Source: Methanosarcina spelaei
GTDB taxonomy: Archaea > Halobacteriota > Methanosarcinia > Methanosarcinales > Methanosarcinaceae
Direction: 5' to 3'
DNA length: 64,000 bases
Assembly (NCBI RefSeq): GCF_002287235.1
Contig: NZ_LMVP01000223.1
Location: forward strand, 1-64,000
How positions within the stretch are numbered: position 1 is the first letter of the stretch; the number at the start of each line of letters is the position of its first letter. Made by a program: the position numbers and the translations under genes. The notes beneath the pieces were generated by a model. The model saw only the letters and a list, made by a program, of their open reading frames with translations. It was not told the origin of the DNA and searched no databases. Positions 36,076-44,696 of the stretch are shown piece by piece.

Positions 36076-36410
36076 CTTAATTCTTTACCTTTTTCCACCC
36101 AGCCTTAGAAAATTGTTTTTCAATTCTCTATTTACTTCAAATTAACCTGCGCAAACTATTTTCACTCTCTTTCTTTCCAACATGCTTACCCTTTTTCTGT
36201 AGAGCTTTATACTTTCTATCTGCCCTCTCTGTTTTTAGGCCTTTTCTGTAGTAAAGAGTCTTAACGTAAACTGCAGTTTTACCAGAGTACGCGCAGCTTT
36301 TGATTTGAAACGTTTCATATTAAAATTATGGATCGAAATTGCAGGATTAAAACTATAGGGTTAAAATTAGAGAATCAAAATTGCAGGATTAAAATTGTAG
36401 GGCTAAAATT

Positions 36411-36525
36411 GGAGAATCGAAATCGGAGAATCGAAATCGGAGAATCGAAATCGGAGAATCGAAATCGGAGAATCGAAATCGGAGAATCGAAATCGGAGAA
36501 TCGAAATCGGAGAATCGAAATCGGA
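36411..36525. repeat. 14-bp tandem repeat, about eight copies
   Basis: CGGAGAATCGAAAT repeated nearly perfectly, preceded by a looser AAAATTG/GGATT repeat from about 36340. The open frame through it is an artefact. Confidence 0.9.
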
Positions 36526-36601
36526 GGAGACATAGATAGAGTAATGTATAAAAAACTCTGTAAAATATGAAGCCTAAAAAGTCACTGGATGAAATCTGTT
36601 T

Positions 36602-37210
36602 TCATAATAACAGGTACCCCAGTCCCAATGTGAGAAACATTAACCCTGACATTACTGAAGTGATCAGCCCGATCTGCCTTATATTTTCCACTTTAGCTGC
36701 GAGACCCAGCGGCACCAGTAATATGAGATAAAATGAGGTTCCAACAAAAAATCCTCCAAATAGTAATACGCTGCCTGCAATACTGGCGTACGACAAAGCT
36801 GCGGACATTGCCAGAAGGAATGGAGGACACACATTAATTCCTGTCAGGAAGCCAAAAAAGGCAGGATAATTCATGTATTTTTTACTTAGCTTGCATAACC
36901 CGAAGTGAGGCCATTTTTTTACTGCTACGAAGGCTAGCATCAAGACGGAAAGTAGAATCATAGCAATCCCGATAGCTCTGTTAAGCCATGAACCGTCTAT
37001 CTGCTTGCCGAAAATTCCCAGGATCAGACCGAAAAACAGGTAGGCAATTAGCCTACCCATTGCAATCTCTACAACGGATAGTATATTTCGCCTCAACTTT
37101 CGATCTTCCGATAAGACAAAAGGCACATATACAGGAGCGCAGGTGACCAGACAGAAAATACCCGTGGACAGCCCTAAAAGTATGCCCTGGGAAACAGCCT
37201 CTATGATCAT
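36602..37210 (-). CDS. DsbD/CcdA-like (SafE/UreH-type) membrane protein
   Basis: A 202-residue protein with six membrane spans. GIFCLVTCAPVYVPFV in the first span and GINVCPPFLLAMS in the fourth resemble the cysteine- and proline-bearing spans by which DsbD/CcdA proteins pass reducing equivalents across the membrane. No thioredoxin domain is attached. It ends a minus-strand set with a small membrane peptide and a NapH-like Fe-S protein, suggesting a route for electrons to external disulfides or haem maturation. The role is an inference, and transport of sulfite or a metal by a related UreH-type protein is the alternative. ATG at 37210. Confidence 0.7.
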   Translation of the reverse strand: MIIEAVSQGILLGLSTGIFCLVTCAPVYVPFVLSEDRKLRRNILSVVEIAMGRLIAYLFFGLILGIFGKQIDGSWLNRAIGIAMILLSVLMLAFVAVKKWPHFGLCKLSKKYMNYPAFFGFLTGINVCPPFLLAMSAALSYASIAGSVLLFGGFFVGTSFYLILLVPLGLAAKVENIRQIGLITSVMSGLMFLTLGLGYLLL

Positions 37211-37220
37211 CAGCCACCAT

Positions 37221-37316
37221 TCAGAACTTCGCTAACAACGCAAAACCGGCAATCACGATAAGAATCGTGTACAGATACATTACCCATATCCTGATATTTT
37301 TTTTGTCAATAGCCAT
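37221..37316 (-). CDS. Small single-span membrane peptide
   Basis: A 31-codon frame, MAIDKKNIRIWVMYLYTILI then a hydrophobic stretch ending ALLAKF, with a basic N-terminus and one clear membrane span. Initiation at ATG 37316 has GGAAG eight bases upstream. A further in-frame ATG at 37331 would add five residues. It sits between the NapH-like gene (ends upstream at 37360) and the DsbD-like gene (starts 11 bases after its stop), so all three look like one operon. Probably an accessory subunit of the membrane redox set. Confidence 0.55.
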   Translation of the reverse strand: MAIDKKNIRIWVMYLYTILIVIAGFALLAKF

Positions 37317-37359
37317 TTCAGAAACTTCCATTATTATCAGTTAACAAAAATAAATGCAA

Positions 37360-38523
37360 TTATGGGATACTCCCTATCTCACCGGTCGTCAGATATTGTA
37401 CAATCATCCATACAAAGCCTGACACAATAAGCAAGTTAAAAATAATTGCCAGCGGAATAAAATATAACCTAATTCTCTGATCAGTAAACATCAACTTGTA
37501 ATCGATCGCACCTGCAGGACATTTGTCCATGCACTTTCCGCACTTGGCACACTCTATTGTCGTTTTTCCCATTGCAAGCGATTCTTCATTGATCGCGAAC
37601 AGTTCACAATTTTTTATACATAAACCACATTTCTTGCAAAGATTTGTGTCGATTTTTACCTTAAACGGATTGATGACCCCAATTATAGAATTAGCAGGCA
37701 TAAGTGGACATATAAAGCTACAGAACAGTCTTTTCTTTGTGAGCAGCGGGCCTATCACCAGAAAAATCAGTCCGCCAGTCACGAATATCAGTGCTGTAAT
37801 CCATTGGAAAGTCGTTGTCACGCCAGGCGGATCATAGATGATACGCAGCGGGCACATATAAGCGCAGAAGATAGGTATCAGAAGGACAGCACTGACCAGG
37901 ATCAGGAACAACATAAATGCGTAAGGAAATAATTTTGCCCATTTTGGTGAGTTTTCAAGAGGTATGATAGGCTTCTTTAATAGAGATGCGAAAAACTGAT
38001 CCATCCATCCGAAAAAACATATCCAGCCGCACCACCCTCTTCCCAGGATAAGTACAAGACCGAGCCACATGAAGAGAACAGCAAACAGCGATGTGACCGG
38101 AGATGGAAAAATCATTTTTCCCTCGATAAAGTATGGCACCGCTACGAACGGAATCGTAATCGGACAGATCGGAGCGCTATTATTGTTCAAGGCTTGACTT
38201 GTCAGCAGAATGCTGCCCCTGTTCACCTCATGTTCCAGACTAAGCGCTATGGTAAAAATTAAACCATCCATTCCAATAAAGGTTACCATGCGGAGAAGGT
38301 TAACTCTGCCAGTCCACAGGATGAAAAAAGTTATTGCTGTACCTACCATAACAATAAACGCGGTGATTGCCAGGTGAGCTGAAGAAGAATCTCCATGTCC
38401 TATAAGAAAAAATAAGATTAAACCAGTGATGACTGCCGCAGTAAGACTAACCGCTAAAGAATATTTTAAACGGTCTTTATCGCATCGTGCTTCTTTACTC
38501 TTGCTTTTGTTTAATTGACACAC
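37360..38523 (-). CDS. NapH/CcoG-like membrane Fe-S protein
   Basis: A 387-residue polytopic protein with about six spans. Cysteine motifs CGWICFFG, CAYMCPLR and CSFICPLMP mark the NapH/NosR/MauN family. Two 4Fe-4S clusters follow near residues 290-340: CKKCGLCIKNCE and CAKCGKCMDKCPAGAI. A last membrane span lies near the C-terminus. Such proteins move electrons between quinol or methanophenazine and periplasmic partners. Here the likely partner is the adjacent DsbD-like membrane protein. ATG at 38523. First gene of the apparent three-gene operon. Confidence 0.82.
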   Translation of the reverse strand: MCQLNKSKSKEARCDKDRLKYSLAVSLTAAVITGLILFFLIGHGDSSSAHLAITAFIVMVGTAITFFILWTGRVNLLRMVTFIGMDGLIFTIALSLEHEVNRGSILLTSQALNNNSAPICPITIPFVAVPYFIEGKMIFPSPVTSLFAVLFMWLGLVLILGRGWCGWICFFGWMDQFFASLLKKPIIPLENSPKWAKLFPYAFMLFLILVSAVLLIPIFCAYMCPLRIIYDPPGVTTTFQWITALIFVTGGLIFLVIGPLLTKKRLFCSFICPLMPANSIIGVINPFKVKIDTNLCKKCGLCIKNCELFAINEESLAMGKTTIECAKCGKCMDKCPAGAIDYKLMFTDQRIRLYFIPLAIIFNLLIVSGFVWMIVQYLTTGEIGSIP

Positions 38524-38536
38524 TTGCTTACCTCAT

Positions 38537-38593
38537 CTGACACCAAAAAGCTGGTCTGACATCAAAAAGCTGGTCTGACACCAAAAAACTGGG
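38537..38593. repeat. 19-bp tandem repeat, three copies
   Basis: TCTGACACCAAAAAGCTGG with small changes, directly upstream of the NapH-like start. Confidence 0.85.
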
Positions 38594-38851
38594 CTCACTG
38601 ACTAACAAGAATAATTTTCTCTGCCACTTATATAAAAACTTATCGAAATTTTTTGGAAATATATATTAATATTTCAACGCCAGCTAGATGTTACTGCTGC
38701 TGTTTTCTGAGGCTTGATAAACTGACTAATTTCGAAACTAAGAAGTTAACATTTACTCAGAAAAAAGTCACATATTTACGCTTTGGATTTAGTATTCACA
38801 TGACACTGATCAAAAAAACTTGATATGAGCTCATAGATGAACTTAAAAGTT

Positions 38852-38990
38852 GAAAAAGGAAAGTGCTAAGAGAAAGAAATAAAACATGAAAAAGGAAAGT
38901 GCTAAGAGAAAGAAATAAAACATGAAAAAGGAAAGTGCTAAGAGAAAGAAATAAAACATGAAAAAGGAAAGTGCTAAGAGAAAAAATTTA
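38852..38990. repeat. 35-bp tandem repeat, about four copies
   Basis: AAAAGGAAAGTGCTAAGAGA plus AAGAAATAAAACATG repeated almost exactly, downstream of the PspC gene. Confidence 0.9.
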
Positions 38991-39025
38991 CAAAATAGAA
39001 TTTTTTAAAATTTCACTGCTGGAAG

Positions 39026-39739
39026 TTACTGCCCTGAGCTAGAAATCATTTTATATCCCTCTCCAGAAGGCATAAGTATTGCCAGGATAATATACAGGGC
39101 AATACCAATTCCCCCTTGCAGAGCAAGGGCTGCGAAAGCAAGCCTCATAAAGGTAGGGTCAATGCCAAAGTACTCACCCAACCCTCCGCAGACCCCGAAG
39201 AGCATACGTTCTTTCTTGCTTTTAGTCAGACGCTTTTTCATAGTGTAGGCAGTACGCTTTTCTCCTCTAGCTTCTTCCTGGGCTTTCCTGGATTCTTCTT
39301 TGACCTTCTCTCCAGCTTCTCTAGGAAATTCCTCTTTTTTTTCTCCAGGTTCTATGATAACCCTCCCTTCCATATCTATAGGCTTTGTCCAGGATCTCTC
39401 AGTATAGCCGGCCTCAAGTTCTCCCGGAGCCTTGAACTCGCTTTTATCCGGGACTTTTCTCTCTTTGAATGTTGGACTTCCTACAGCTTCTTCTTCCATA
39501 TTTTCAGGTTTTTCCCAGGATTCCTCTTTATAGCCAGTTTCAAGCTCTCCTTGAGATTTGAATTCGTTCTTTTTCGGCTCCTTTCTTTGCAGAGGTTCTC
39601 CACTTTCACTGGTCATGTCGGTCTTCCCCCCAGGTTTCGTACTTGTTCCTCTTTCAGATTCGGCTTTAGCTATCCCTGGAACTTCAAAAAAACTTTTTTT
39701 AGTTACCTTTTTTTCTTGAGATTCGGGATTTTCCTGCAT
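39026..39739 (-). CDS. PspC-domain membrane protein with repeated charged N-terminus
   Basis: A 237-residue protein. The C-terminal PspC domain (about 170-232) reads RLTKSKKERMLFGVCGGLGEYFGIDPT and has one or two membrane spans (AALALQGGIGIALYIILAILMP). PspC proteins respond to envelope stress in bacteria. The N-terminal 165 residues are charged and disordered and hold two related units of about 45 residues (KKNEFKSQGELETGYKEESW and VPDKSEFKAPGELEAGYTER). ATG at 39739. The promoter region is a 17-bp repeat array. Confidence 0.85.
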   Translation of the reverse strand: MQENPESQEKKVTKKSFFEVPGIAKAESERGTSTKPGGKTDMTSESGEPLQRKEPKKNEFKSQGELETGYKEESWEKPENMEEEAVGSPTFKERKVPDKSEFKAPGELEAGYTERSWTKPIDMEGRVIIEPGEKKEEFPREAGEKVKEESRKAQEEARGEKRTAYTMKKRLTKSKKERMLFGVCGGLGEYFGIDPTFMRLAFAALALQGGIGIALYIILAILMPSGEGYKMISSSGQ

Positions 39740-39784
39740 AATGATTATTCTATTTTTGAGGATTTATAATATGCTGGTACCTTT

Positions 39785-39968
39785 TCTATTCTCTTTGCTA
39801 TTCTATTTTCTTTGCTATTCTATTCTCTTTGCTATTCTATTCTCTTTGCTATTCTATTCTCTTTGCTATTCTATTCTCTTTGCTATTCTATTCTCTTTGC
39901 TATTCTATTCTCTTTGCTATTCTATTCTCTTTGCTATTCTATTCTCTTTGCTATTCTATTCTCTTTAC
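39785..39968. repeat. 17-bp tandem repeat, about eleven copies
   Basis: TATTCTATTCTCTTTGC repeated with very little variation between the permease stop and the PspC start. Because 17 is not a multiple of 3, it opens all three frames as artefactual hydrophobic peptides. Confidence 0.95.
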
Positions 39969-39990
39969 TATTTTCATTTCCTCCTCGATT

Positions 39991-41466
39991 TCAGTGGCAT
40001 TCCGAGCAGCCGCATTCATTTTTACTGCGGAAAATTCCATATAACATCAAGGGGAGAAGGAAAAATGCAAAACCCAACTTTAGATCTTCGGGAAGCAGCT
40101 CTTTTGCAGCCCCTACGGTTGCTACTGCACTGATCCCGAGTTTTAGATAAAACCAGTCCAGCAGAAAACCTGCTCCAAGAGCGCAGAGGGAAATCACACC
40201 AAGATATAGAGCTGCCGAACGTTTACCAAGAAAACGCGCAACCATCGTTATAGTTGCTGCATTGGTTGCCGGGCCTGCAAGTAGAAAAACAAAAGCTGTA
40301 CCCGGACTCATGCCCTTGGATATGAGGCTTGCGGCAAGAGGAGTAGAAGCTGTTGCGCAGATATAAAGTGGAATTCCCACTAAGAGCATGACCAGCATTG
40401 AATTAAAGCCGCCTCCCAGGTAATTCTGAATCAGATTTTCAGGAATTGCATAGGAAATTATTCCTGCAAAAAAGATTCCGATGAGCATCCATTTGGAAAT
40501 CTCGGCTGGCAGCTCGATATAAGCATACTTAACTCCTTTAATCAGCGTGGATTTTATAGACTCCTTATTTTTTCTATCTTCTCCGGGCTCCAGATTTATC
40601 CCTTCTTTTCCGGGTTCCATATTTATGCCTTCTTTTCCGAATTTTTTATGTTTCCCATCTTTTCCCAATTCTTTTTCTTCGTACCCGCATTCCTGACATC
40701 CACAGGAAGAAACCTCTTTCCGGAAGTCCGGACTTACCATGGAAAGCCTCTGGGTGTTTTCAGAGTTATTATTGATTTTCAGAAGCTTTGATCCTGAAGG
40801 CTTTACATCTATGGCCCTAGTCATAGTGCCTATAGACTCAGTTTTTTCGCTACCGGAATCTGCTGGCTTATGGCAACTGCAAGAAGAAGAAGAAGAAGAA
40901 GAAGAAGAAGAACTACACGTTTTTTCCTGTAAAGGGGTACCGATAAAGGTTGAGACTGCAAGAACTCCTGCTTTTTTCCCGTAATTTTCCGGTTTTTTGA
41001 GATTCATCTTTTCCGAATTTTCCCCGATCAAAAAATTATCTGCTAGCCCTGCAAGGACAGCGGTCACAAGGGCAGCAAGTGGACGGAAAACTGCCATCAG
41101 AGGATCCAGGAGAGCGTAACTAACCGCTATAGAGTCTACTCCTGTCTCAGGAGTTGAGATGAGGAAGGAAAGGGTTGCTCCCCTATTAGCTCCCCTTTTT
41201 CTGATTGACATAGCAGTAGGAACCACTCCACAAGAGCAGAGCGGTAAGGGAAGGCCTGCAAGGGCTGCATTGACAACAGAGCGAACTTTTCCTGCCGACG
41301 CTCCAAGATAATCCACGATCTTCTGGTCAGGCACCAGGACATTGAGAAGACCTGCAATACCCAGGCCGAAAATCAGATAGGGAGCCGTTTCTACGAAAAT
41401 ATTCCAGGATTCCAGGAGAACTCCTAAAAGAAAAAACAGAAAAGTGTTTAAAAATTCAAAGTTCAT
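39991..41466 (-). CDS. Metal permease (SO_0444/DUF318-like) with Cys-rich and poly-Ser insert
   Basis: A membrane protein of about 491 residues like YraQ/DUF318 permeases and the SO_0444 Cu/Zn efflux group. The first half has GLPLPLCSCGVVPTAMSIRKRG and ISTPETGVDSIA. The second repeats the fold with VGIPLYICATASTPLAASLI and LAGPATNAATI. Between them is a hydrophilic insert of about 150 residues with a poly-Ser run (CSSSS...SCSCH), a CGCQECG motif and EPGKEGIN repeats. The C-terminus NECGCSECH is another metal-binding site. ATG at 41466 is chosen: it overlaps the arsR stop (ATGA) with GGAGG just upstream. Zinc or another soft metal export is inferred from the regulator. Confidence 0.85.
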   Translation of the reverse strand: MNFEFLNTFLFFLLGVLLESWNIFVETAPYLIFGLGIAGLLNVLVPDQKIVDYLGASAGKVRSVVNAALAGLPLPLCSCGVVPTAMSIRKRGANRGATLSFLISTPETGVDSIAVSYALLDPLMAVFRPLAALVTAVLAGLADNFLIGENSEKMNLKKPENYGKKAGVLAVSTFIGTPLQEKTCSSSSSSSSSSSCSCHKPADSGSEKTESIGTMTRAIDVKPSGSKLLKINNNSENTQRLSMVSPDFRKEVSSCGCQECGYEEKELGKDGKHKKFGKEGINMEPGKEGINLEPGEDRKNKESIKSTLIKGVKYAYIELPAEISKWMLIGIFFAGIISYAIPENLIQNYLGGGFNSMLVMLLVGIPLYICATASTPLAASLISKGMSPGTAFVFLLAGPATNAATITMVARFLGKRSAALYLGVISLCALGAGFLLDWFYLKLGISAVATVGAAKELLPEDLKLGFAFFLLPLMLYGIFRSKNECGCSECH

Positions 41467-41810
41467 GCTTTTTCCTCCACATGTTCGAGGCACATTTCAA
41501 TTAGTGTGCGGACGTGCTTGTCTGCAATATAATAAATTGTAAATTTTCCTTCCCTTCTGACCCGTACGAGGTCAAGCTGCCTGAGGGTTCGAAGCCCGTG
41601 CGATACTGCGGATTGAGTGACACTAAGTACCTGTTCGAGTTCACAGACGCACATATCCTTTTGCTTTAGTAAGAAAAGGATCTTAAGACGAGTATCTGAC
41701 TGGAGCGCCTGAAAAACTGCAGCCATCCGCGTGATACTTTCAGGGTCCGGAACTTTTTGTAACAATTTTTCTAGCTGTATTGAGTCAACTCGTTCACAGT
41801 TGTCATGCAT
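41463..41810 (-). CDS. ArsR/SmtB-family metal-responsive repressor
   Basis: A 115-residue winged-helix repressor. The recognition helix is SVTQSAVSHGLRTLRQLDLV and the wing RREGKFTIYYI. The C-terminal helix DKHVRTLIEMCLEHVEE keeps D-x-H-x10-H-x2-E, the alpha-5 zinc site of SmtB/CzrA. A CVC pair (DMCVCELEQ) sits at the alpha-3 position used for softer metals. So both site types may be present. It is the first gene of a two-gene operon with the permease (4-base overlap). Its own operator is a 26-bp palindrome touching the start codon, indicating autorepression relieved by metal. Confidence 0.92.
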   Translation of the reverse strand: MHDNCERVDSIQLEKLLQKVPDPESITRMAAVFQALQSDTRLKILFLLKQKDMCVCELEQVLSVTQSAVSHGLRTLRQLDLVRVRREGKFTIYYIADKHVRTLIEMCLEHVEEKA

Positions 41811-41811
41811 G

Positions 41812-41837
41812 AATATATGAACAGCTGTTCATATATT
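41812..41837. promoter_or_regulatory. Perfect 26-bp palindromic ArsR/SmtB operator
   Basis: AATATATGAACAG followed by its exact inverse CTGTTCATATATT. It contains the ATGAACA-TGTTCAT core typical of SmtB/CzrA operators and ends one base before the arsR ATG (41810), so bound repressor would cover the promoter/start region. Confidence 0.88.
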
Positions 41838-42021
41838 AATATCTATTTAGGAGTTGCATCACCTAAGAAAGTTGTCAGAACCCTGGCGTTATGTTAAAAC
41901 TCTAGAGTTTGTTAAAACCTTTAGATTTATCAAAACTGAGAGTTTGTCAAAACTTAGGCTTCTTCGGGTATAAAAAAGCTGCTCGAGTGTTTATTTCATA
42001 AAAATCCTCTTGAGCACTCGT

Positions 42022-42795
42022 TCAGAGAATTAGAATAAAGAGAATAAAAAGTGCGAGCATAAAAAGGGCTCTCCAGTCGTTTTTATGCATGGAAAGCTCG
42101 TGTATTGATGTCCTTCGGCTTCCCTGATAACCTCTGCCCTCCATTGCAAGGGCCAATTCTTCTGCATCCCGAATTATGCCTCTTAGCAAAGGAATTGCAA
42201 GGGCAGGAATTGAACGGAGAGGATTTTTTACGAAATCCATTCCTCTTGCAGTCTGAGCCGCTTTTGTCCGCTCTACCCTCTCGAACAGAAGGGGGAAAAA
42301 TGCTATAGATATGTTCATCATTGTGGCAAGCTCAAAAGAGCTGATTCCCAGCCAGCGCAATGGCAAAGGCCTTACCATCCTTTCTACACCGCAGGTAATT
42401 GCAGACGGATCAGTGCTGGCTGTCAGGAGGGCTGCAAAAAGCAAAAGGAATATAAATCGGGCAGCAAGTTTGAGCCCTTTTTCCAGCCCTTCCAGACTTG
42501 GCTGCAGAATCCAGTAAGAAGCAAAGGGCCTTCCATCAGTAAAAAACATCTGCGTAAGAAAGATAAAAAATATAAACAGCATCATAGGCTTTACTGCTCT
42601 GAGAAACACTTTTACTGGCAATCCTGAGAGTAAAGCGAGGACAAAGAAAAATGCGAAAAGAGCCACTATTCCTGCAAAATTATCAATCCTGAATGTCAGA
42701 ATTCCGAGCAGCATTACGGCTGTAACTTTTGTCCTGGGGTCAAGCCTGTGGATAATGGAAGCCCCAGGCACGTAACTGAAGACAGGTTCCTGCAT
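42022..42795 (-). CDS. ECF transporter T component of the biotin system (EcfT/BioN)
   Basis: A 257-residue membrane coupling protein: SIIHRLDPRTKVTAVMLLGIL at the start, five or more spans, and cytoplasmic helices with KAAQTARGMDF and ALAMEGRGYQG, the two Ala-Arg-Gly motifs that grip the ATPases. It is the last gene of the set bioY, two ATPases, T component. ATG at 42795. Confidence 0.88.
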   Translation of the reverse strand: MQEPVFSYVPGASIIHRLDPRTKVTAVMLLGILTFRIDNFAGIVALFAFFFVLALLSGLPVKVFLRAVKPMMLFIFFIFLTQMFFTDGRPFASYWILQPSLEGLEKGLKLAARFIFLLLFAALLTASTDPSAITCGVERMVRPLPLRWLGISSFELATMMNISIAFFPLLFERVERTKAAQTARGMDFVKNPLRSIPALAIPLLRGIIRDAEELALAMEGRGYQGSRRTSIHELSMHKNDWRALFMLALFILFILIL

Positions 42796-42846
42796 GTTTC
42801 CTTCGACTTTCTTTATAAATTATCTTTCAGGAATTTTTCGGAGCTT

Positions 42847-42925
42847 CCCGTTTTAGTTAATTCCCGTTTTAGTTAATTCCCGCTTTAGTTAATTCTCGTT
42901 TTAGTTAGTTAACGTTCCAGTTAAT
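42847..42925. repeat. 16-bp tandem repeat, about four to five copies
   Basis: CCCGTTTTAGTTAATT and variants, in the gap between the second ATPase gene and the T-component gene. Confidence 0.85.
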
Positions 42926-42928
42926 TAC

Positions 42929-43768
42929 CTATTTATTCTCATTATTGTCTGTTCCAAGAATCGATTTTAATTTCATAATCTCTTCAAGAGCGTCTTCAAC
43001 CGTGAAGACTGTAAGGTTTACTGGCAGTCCTCTTACTCCGAGTTCTTTCATCATGGAAGCTATAGGCGGAAGAGGCTCGAACCCTTTTTTGAGGTAGCTT
43101 TCCCGGCTTCCCTGAAAAGCTATTCTTCCTTCCCTTAGGAGAACTATTTTTTCCAGCAAGGGGAAGAATCCTTTAAGATTATGGGTTACAGTTATGACTG
43201 CGGTACCCTTTTCTTTTATTCTGTTAAGTGTCTTAAGAATGTCATTTTTCCCAATCGGGTCAAGCCCTGTTATGGGTTCATCGAGTACCAGATAGTCTGG
43301 CCTGAGGGCAAGAGCACTTGCAAGAGCAACTCTTTGCATTTCTCCTCCACTCAGGCTGAAAGGGTCTCGAGAAAGCTCGGTCTGGTCAAGAGAAACAGCT
43401 TCAATTGCCTCATATACCCTTTGCTCGGTTTCTTTTTTTGAGTACCCAAAATTCAGGGGCCCAAAAGCTATTTCCTCATACACAGTCTTACAAAAGAGTT
43501 GATCAGCAGCTTGTTGGAAAACCATCCCTATCTTACGTTTTGCTTCTCTTGAAGAAGGATCAAGACCATCCACACGAACGATTCCGGTTTCCGGCTTAAA
43601 AATTCCGTTAAAAAGTTTTGTTAGGGTAGATTTCCCTGCGCCTTTTTCCCCCAGTATTCCTACAAACTCTCCTTTTTCTATCCGCAGGTTAATTTCTCTC
43701 AAAGCGGAGGTTTCTAGAGGAGTCTTTTTGGAGTAGGAAAAGCTTACGTTTTCAAGAATAATTGGCAT
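42929..43768 (-). CDS. ECF transporter ATPase 2 of the biotin system
   Basis: A 279-residue ABC ATPase. Walker A GEKGAGKST, Q-loop FQQAADQLFCKT, signature LSGGEMQRVALA, Walker B YLVLDEPITGLDP and switch TVTHNL are intact. It overlaps the previous ATPase gene by 25 bases. The two ATPases differ enough to form a heterodimer as in EcfA-EcfA'. Confidence 0.9.
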   Translation of the reverse strand: MPIILENVSFSYSKKTPLETSALREINLRIEKGEFVGILGEKGAGKSTLTKLFNGIFKPETGIVRVDGLDPSSREAKRKIGMVFQQAADQLFCKTVYEEIAFGPLNFGYSKKETEQRVYEAIEAVSLDQTELSRDPFSLSGGEMQRVALASALALRPDYLVLDEPITGLDPIGKNDILKTLNRIKEKGTAVITVTHNLKGFFPLLEKIVLLREGRIAFQGSRESYLKKGFEPLPPIASMMKELGVRGLPVNLTVFTVEDALEEIMKLKSILGTDNNENK

Positions 43769-44568
43769 ATTTCCTCTGCAAAGCTCTGGGGGGAAGCGGT
43801 TTTTTCCCAGGGAATTATTACTCCATGTGTTTTAAGGGTCTCTGCTAGCTCTATCAGGGAAGGCAGGTCAAACCCAAGGGTCTTGAGGGAAATATCGGAA
43901 AAAATACTTTTCGGCTCGCCTTCAAGCATTACTTTCCCTTTTTCCATGACAATAATTCTGTCTGCGTCATGAAGTTCTTCGAGATTGTGAGTGATATATA
44001 CAATTGTTTTTCCTTTCCTGTGCAACTTTTTTATGATTTCCATGACAGAAATTCCGGATTCGGGGTCAAGCATGGAAGTTACCTCATCAAAGATAAGACA
44101 TTCAGGCCTCATTGCAAGAACTCCTGCCAGAGCTGAACACTGTCCCTGTCCTCCACTCAAAGTTTTCGGAGAACGATGCCTGTACTTCTCAAGACCGGTT
44201 TCGGCAAGTGCCATATCAACACACTTTCTGATTTCCATGGGGGAAAAGCAAAGATTTTCTGGGCCAAAAGCCAGATCTTCTTCGACTGTCCGGCCTACAA
44301 ATTGAGTTTCAGGATTCTGGAACACGATACCTACGAACTTTCGGATTTCTGGAAGTTTTGAGGGATCACGGGTGTCCATTCCCCTTATCATTACCCTTCC
44401 GGCCTGTGGTTTCAGGAGCCCACTTAGTTGAAGGGCAAGCGTGGATTTCCCACTGCCATTTTTTCCGATTATCCCAATAAATTCCCCTTTTTTTATAACC
44501 AGATTTAAGTTCTCAAGTGCAGGGGTACCATCAGGATAACTGTAACTCACTTTTTCAAGCCTGATCAT
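43744..44568 (-). CDS. ECF transporter ATPase 1 of the biotin system
   Basis: A 274-residue ABC ATPase: Walker A GKNGSGKST near 37, FQNPETQFVGRTVEEDLAFG, signature LSGGQGQCSALAG, Walker B CLIFDEVTSMLDPE (Glu is replaced at the usual DEP position by DEV, catalytic Glu kept), and switch YITHNLEE. The C-terminal tail carries the extra domain usual in EcfA subunits. ATG at 44568. Confidence 0.9.
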   Translation of the reverse strand: MIRLEKVSYSYPDGTPALENLNLVIKKGEFIGIIGKNGSGKSTLALQLSGLLKPQAGRVMIRGMDTRDPSKLPEIRKFVGIVFQNPETQFVGRTVEEDLAFGPENLCFSPMEIRKCVDMALAETGLEKYRHRSPKTLSGGQGQCSALAGVLAMRPECLIFDEVTSMLDPESGISVMEIIKKLHRKGKTIVYITHNLEELHDADRIIVMEKGKVMLEGEPKSIFSDISLKTLGFDLPSLIELAETLKTHGVIIPWEKTASPQSFAEEICQLFLKT

Positions 44569-44696
44569 GTTTACTCTGAATTGTAAGTTTCATTTCAAAT
44601 TTTTTACAAATCTCTTGATAACTTGAGTTTCGTTTTTATTTTTTGCTTATCTAGAAAAAATTAAAAGAAAATAGGTTTAGAGCTTTGAAAGTAGCT

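Noticed and set aside
36328-36570. 80-codon frame rich in RIEIGESKSEN
   Set aside because: It is produced by a 14-bp tandem repeat. No ribosome site or domain.
39741-40150. Three overlapping hydrophobic open frames on the plus strand
   Set aside because: They arise from a 17-bp repeat that opens all frames. The peptides are periodic LFYSLCYSI artefacts.
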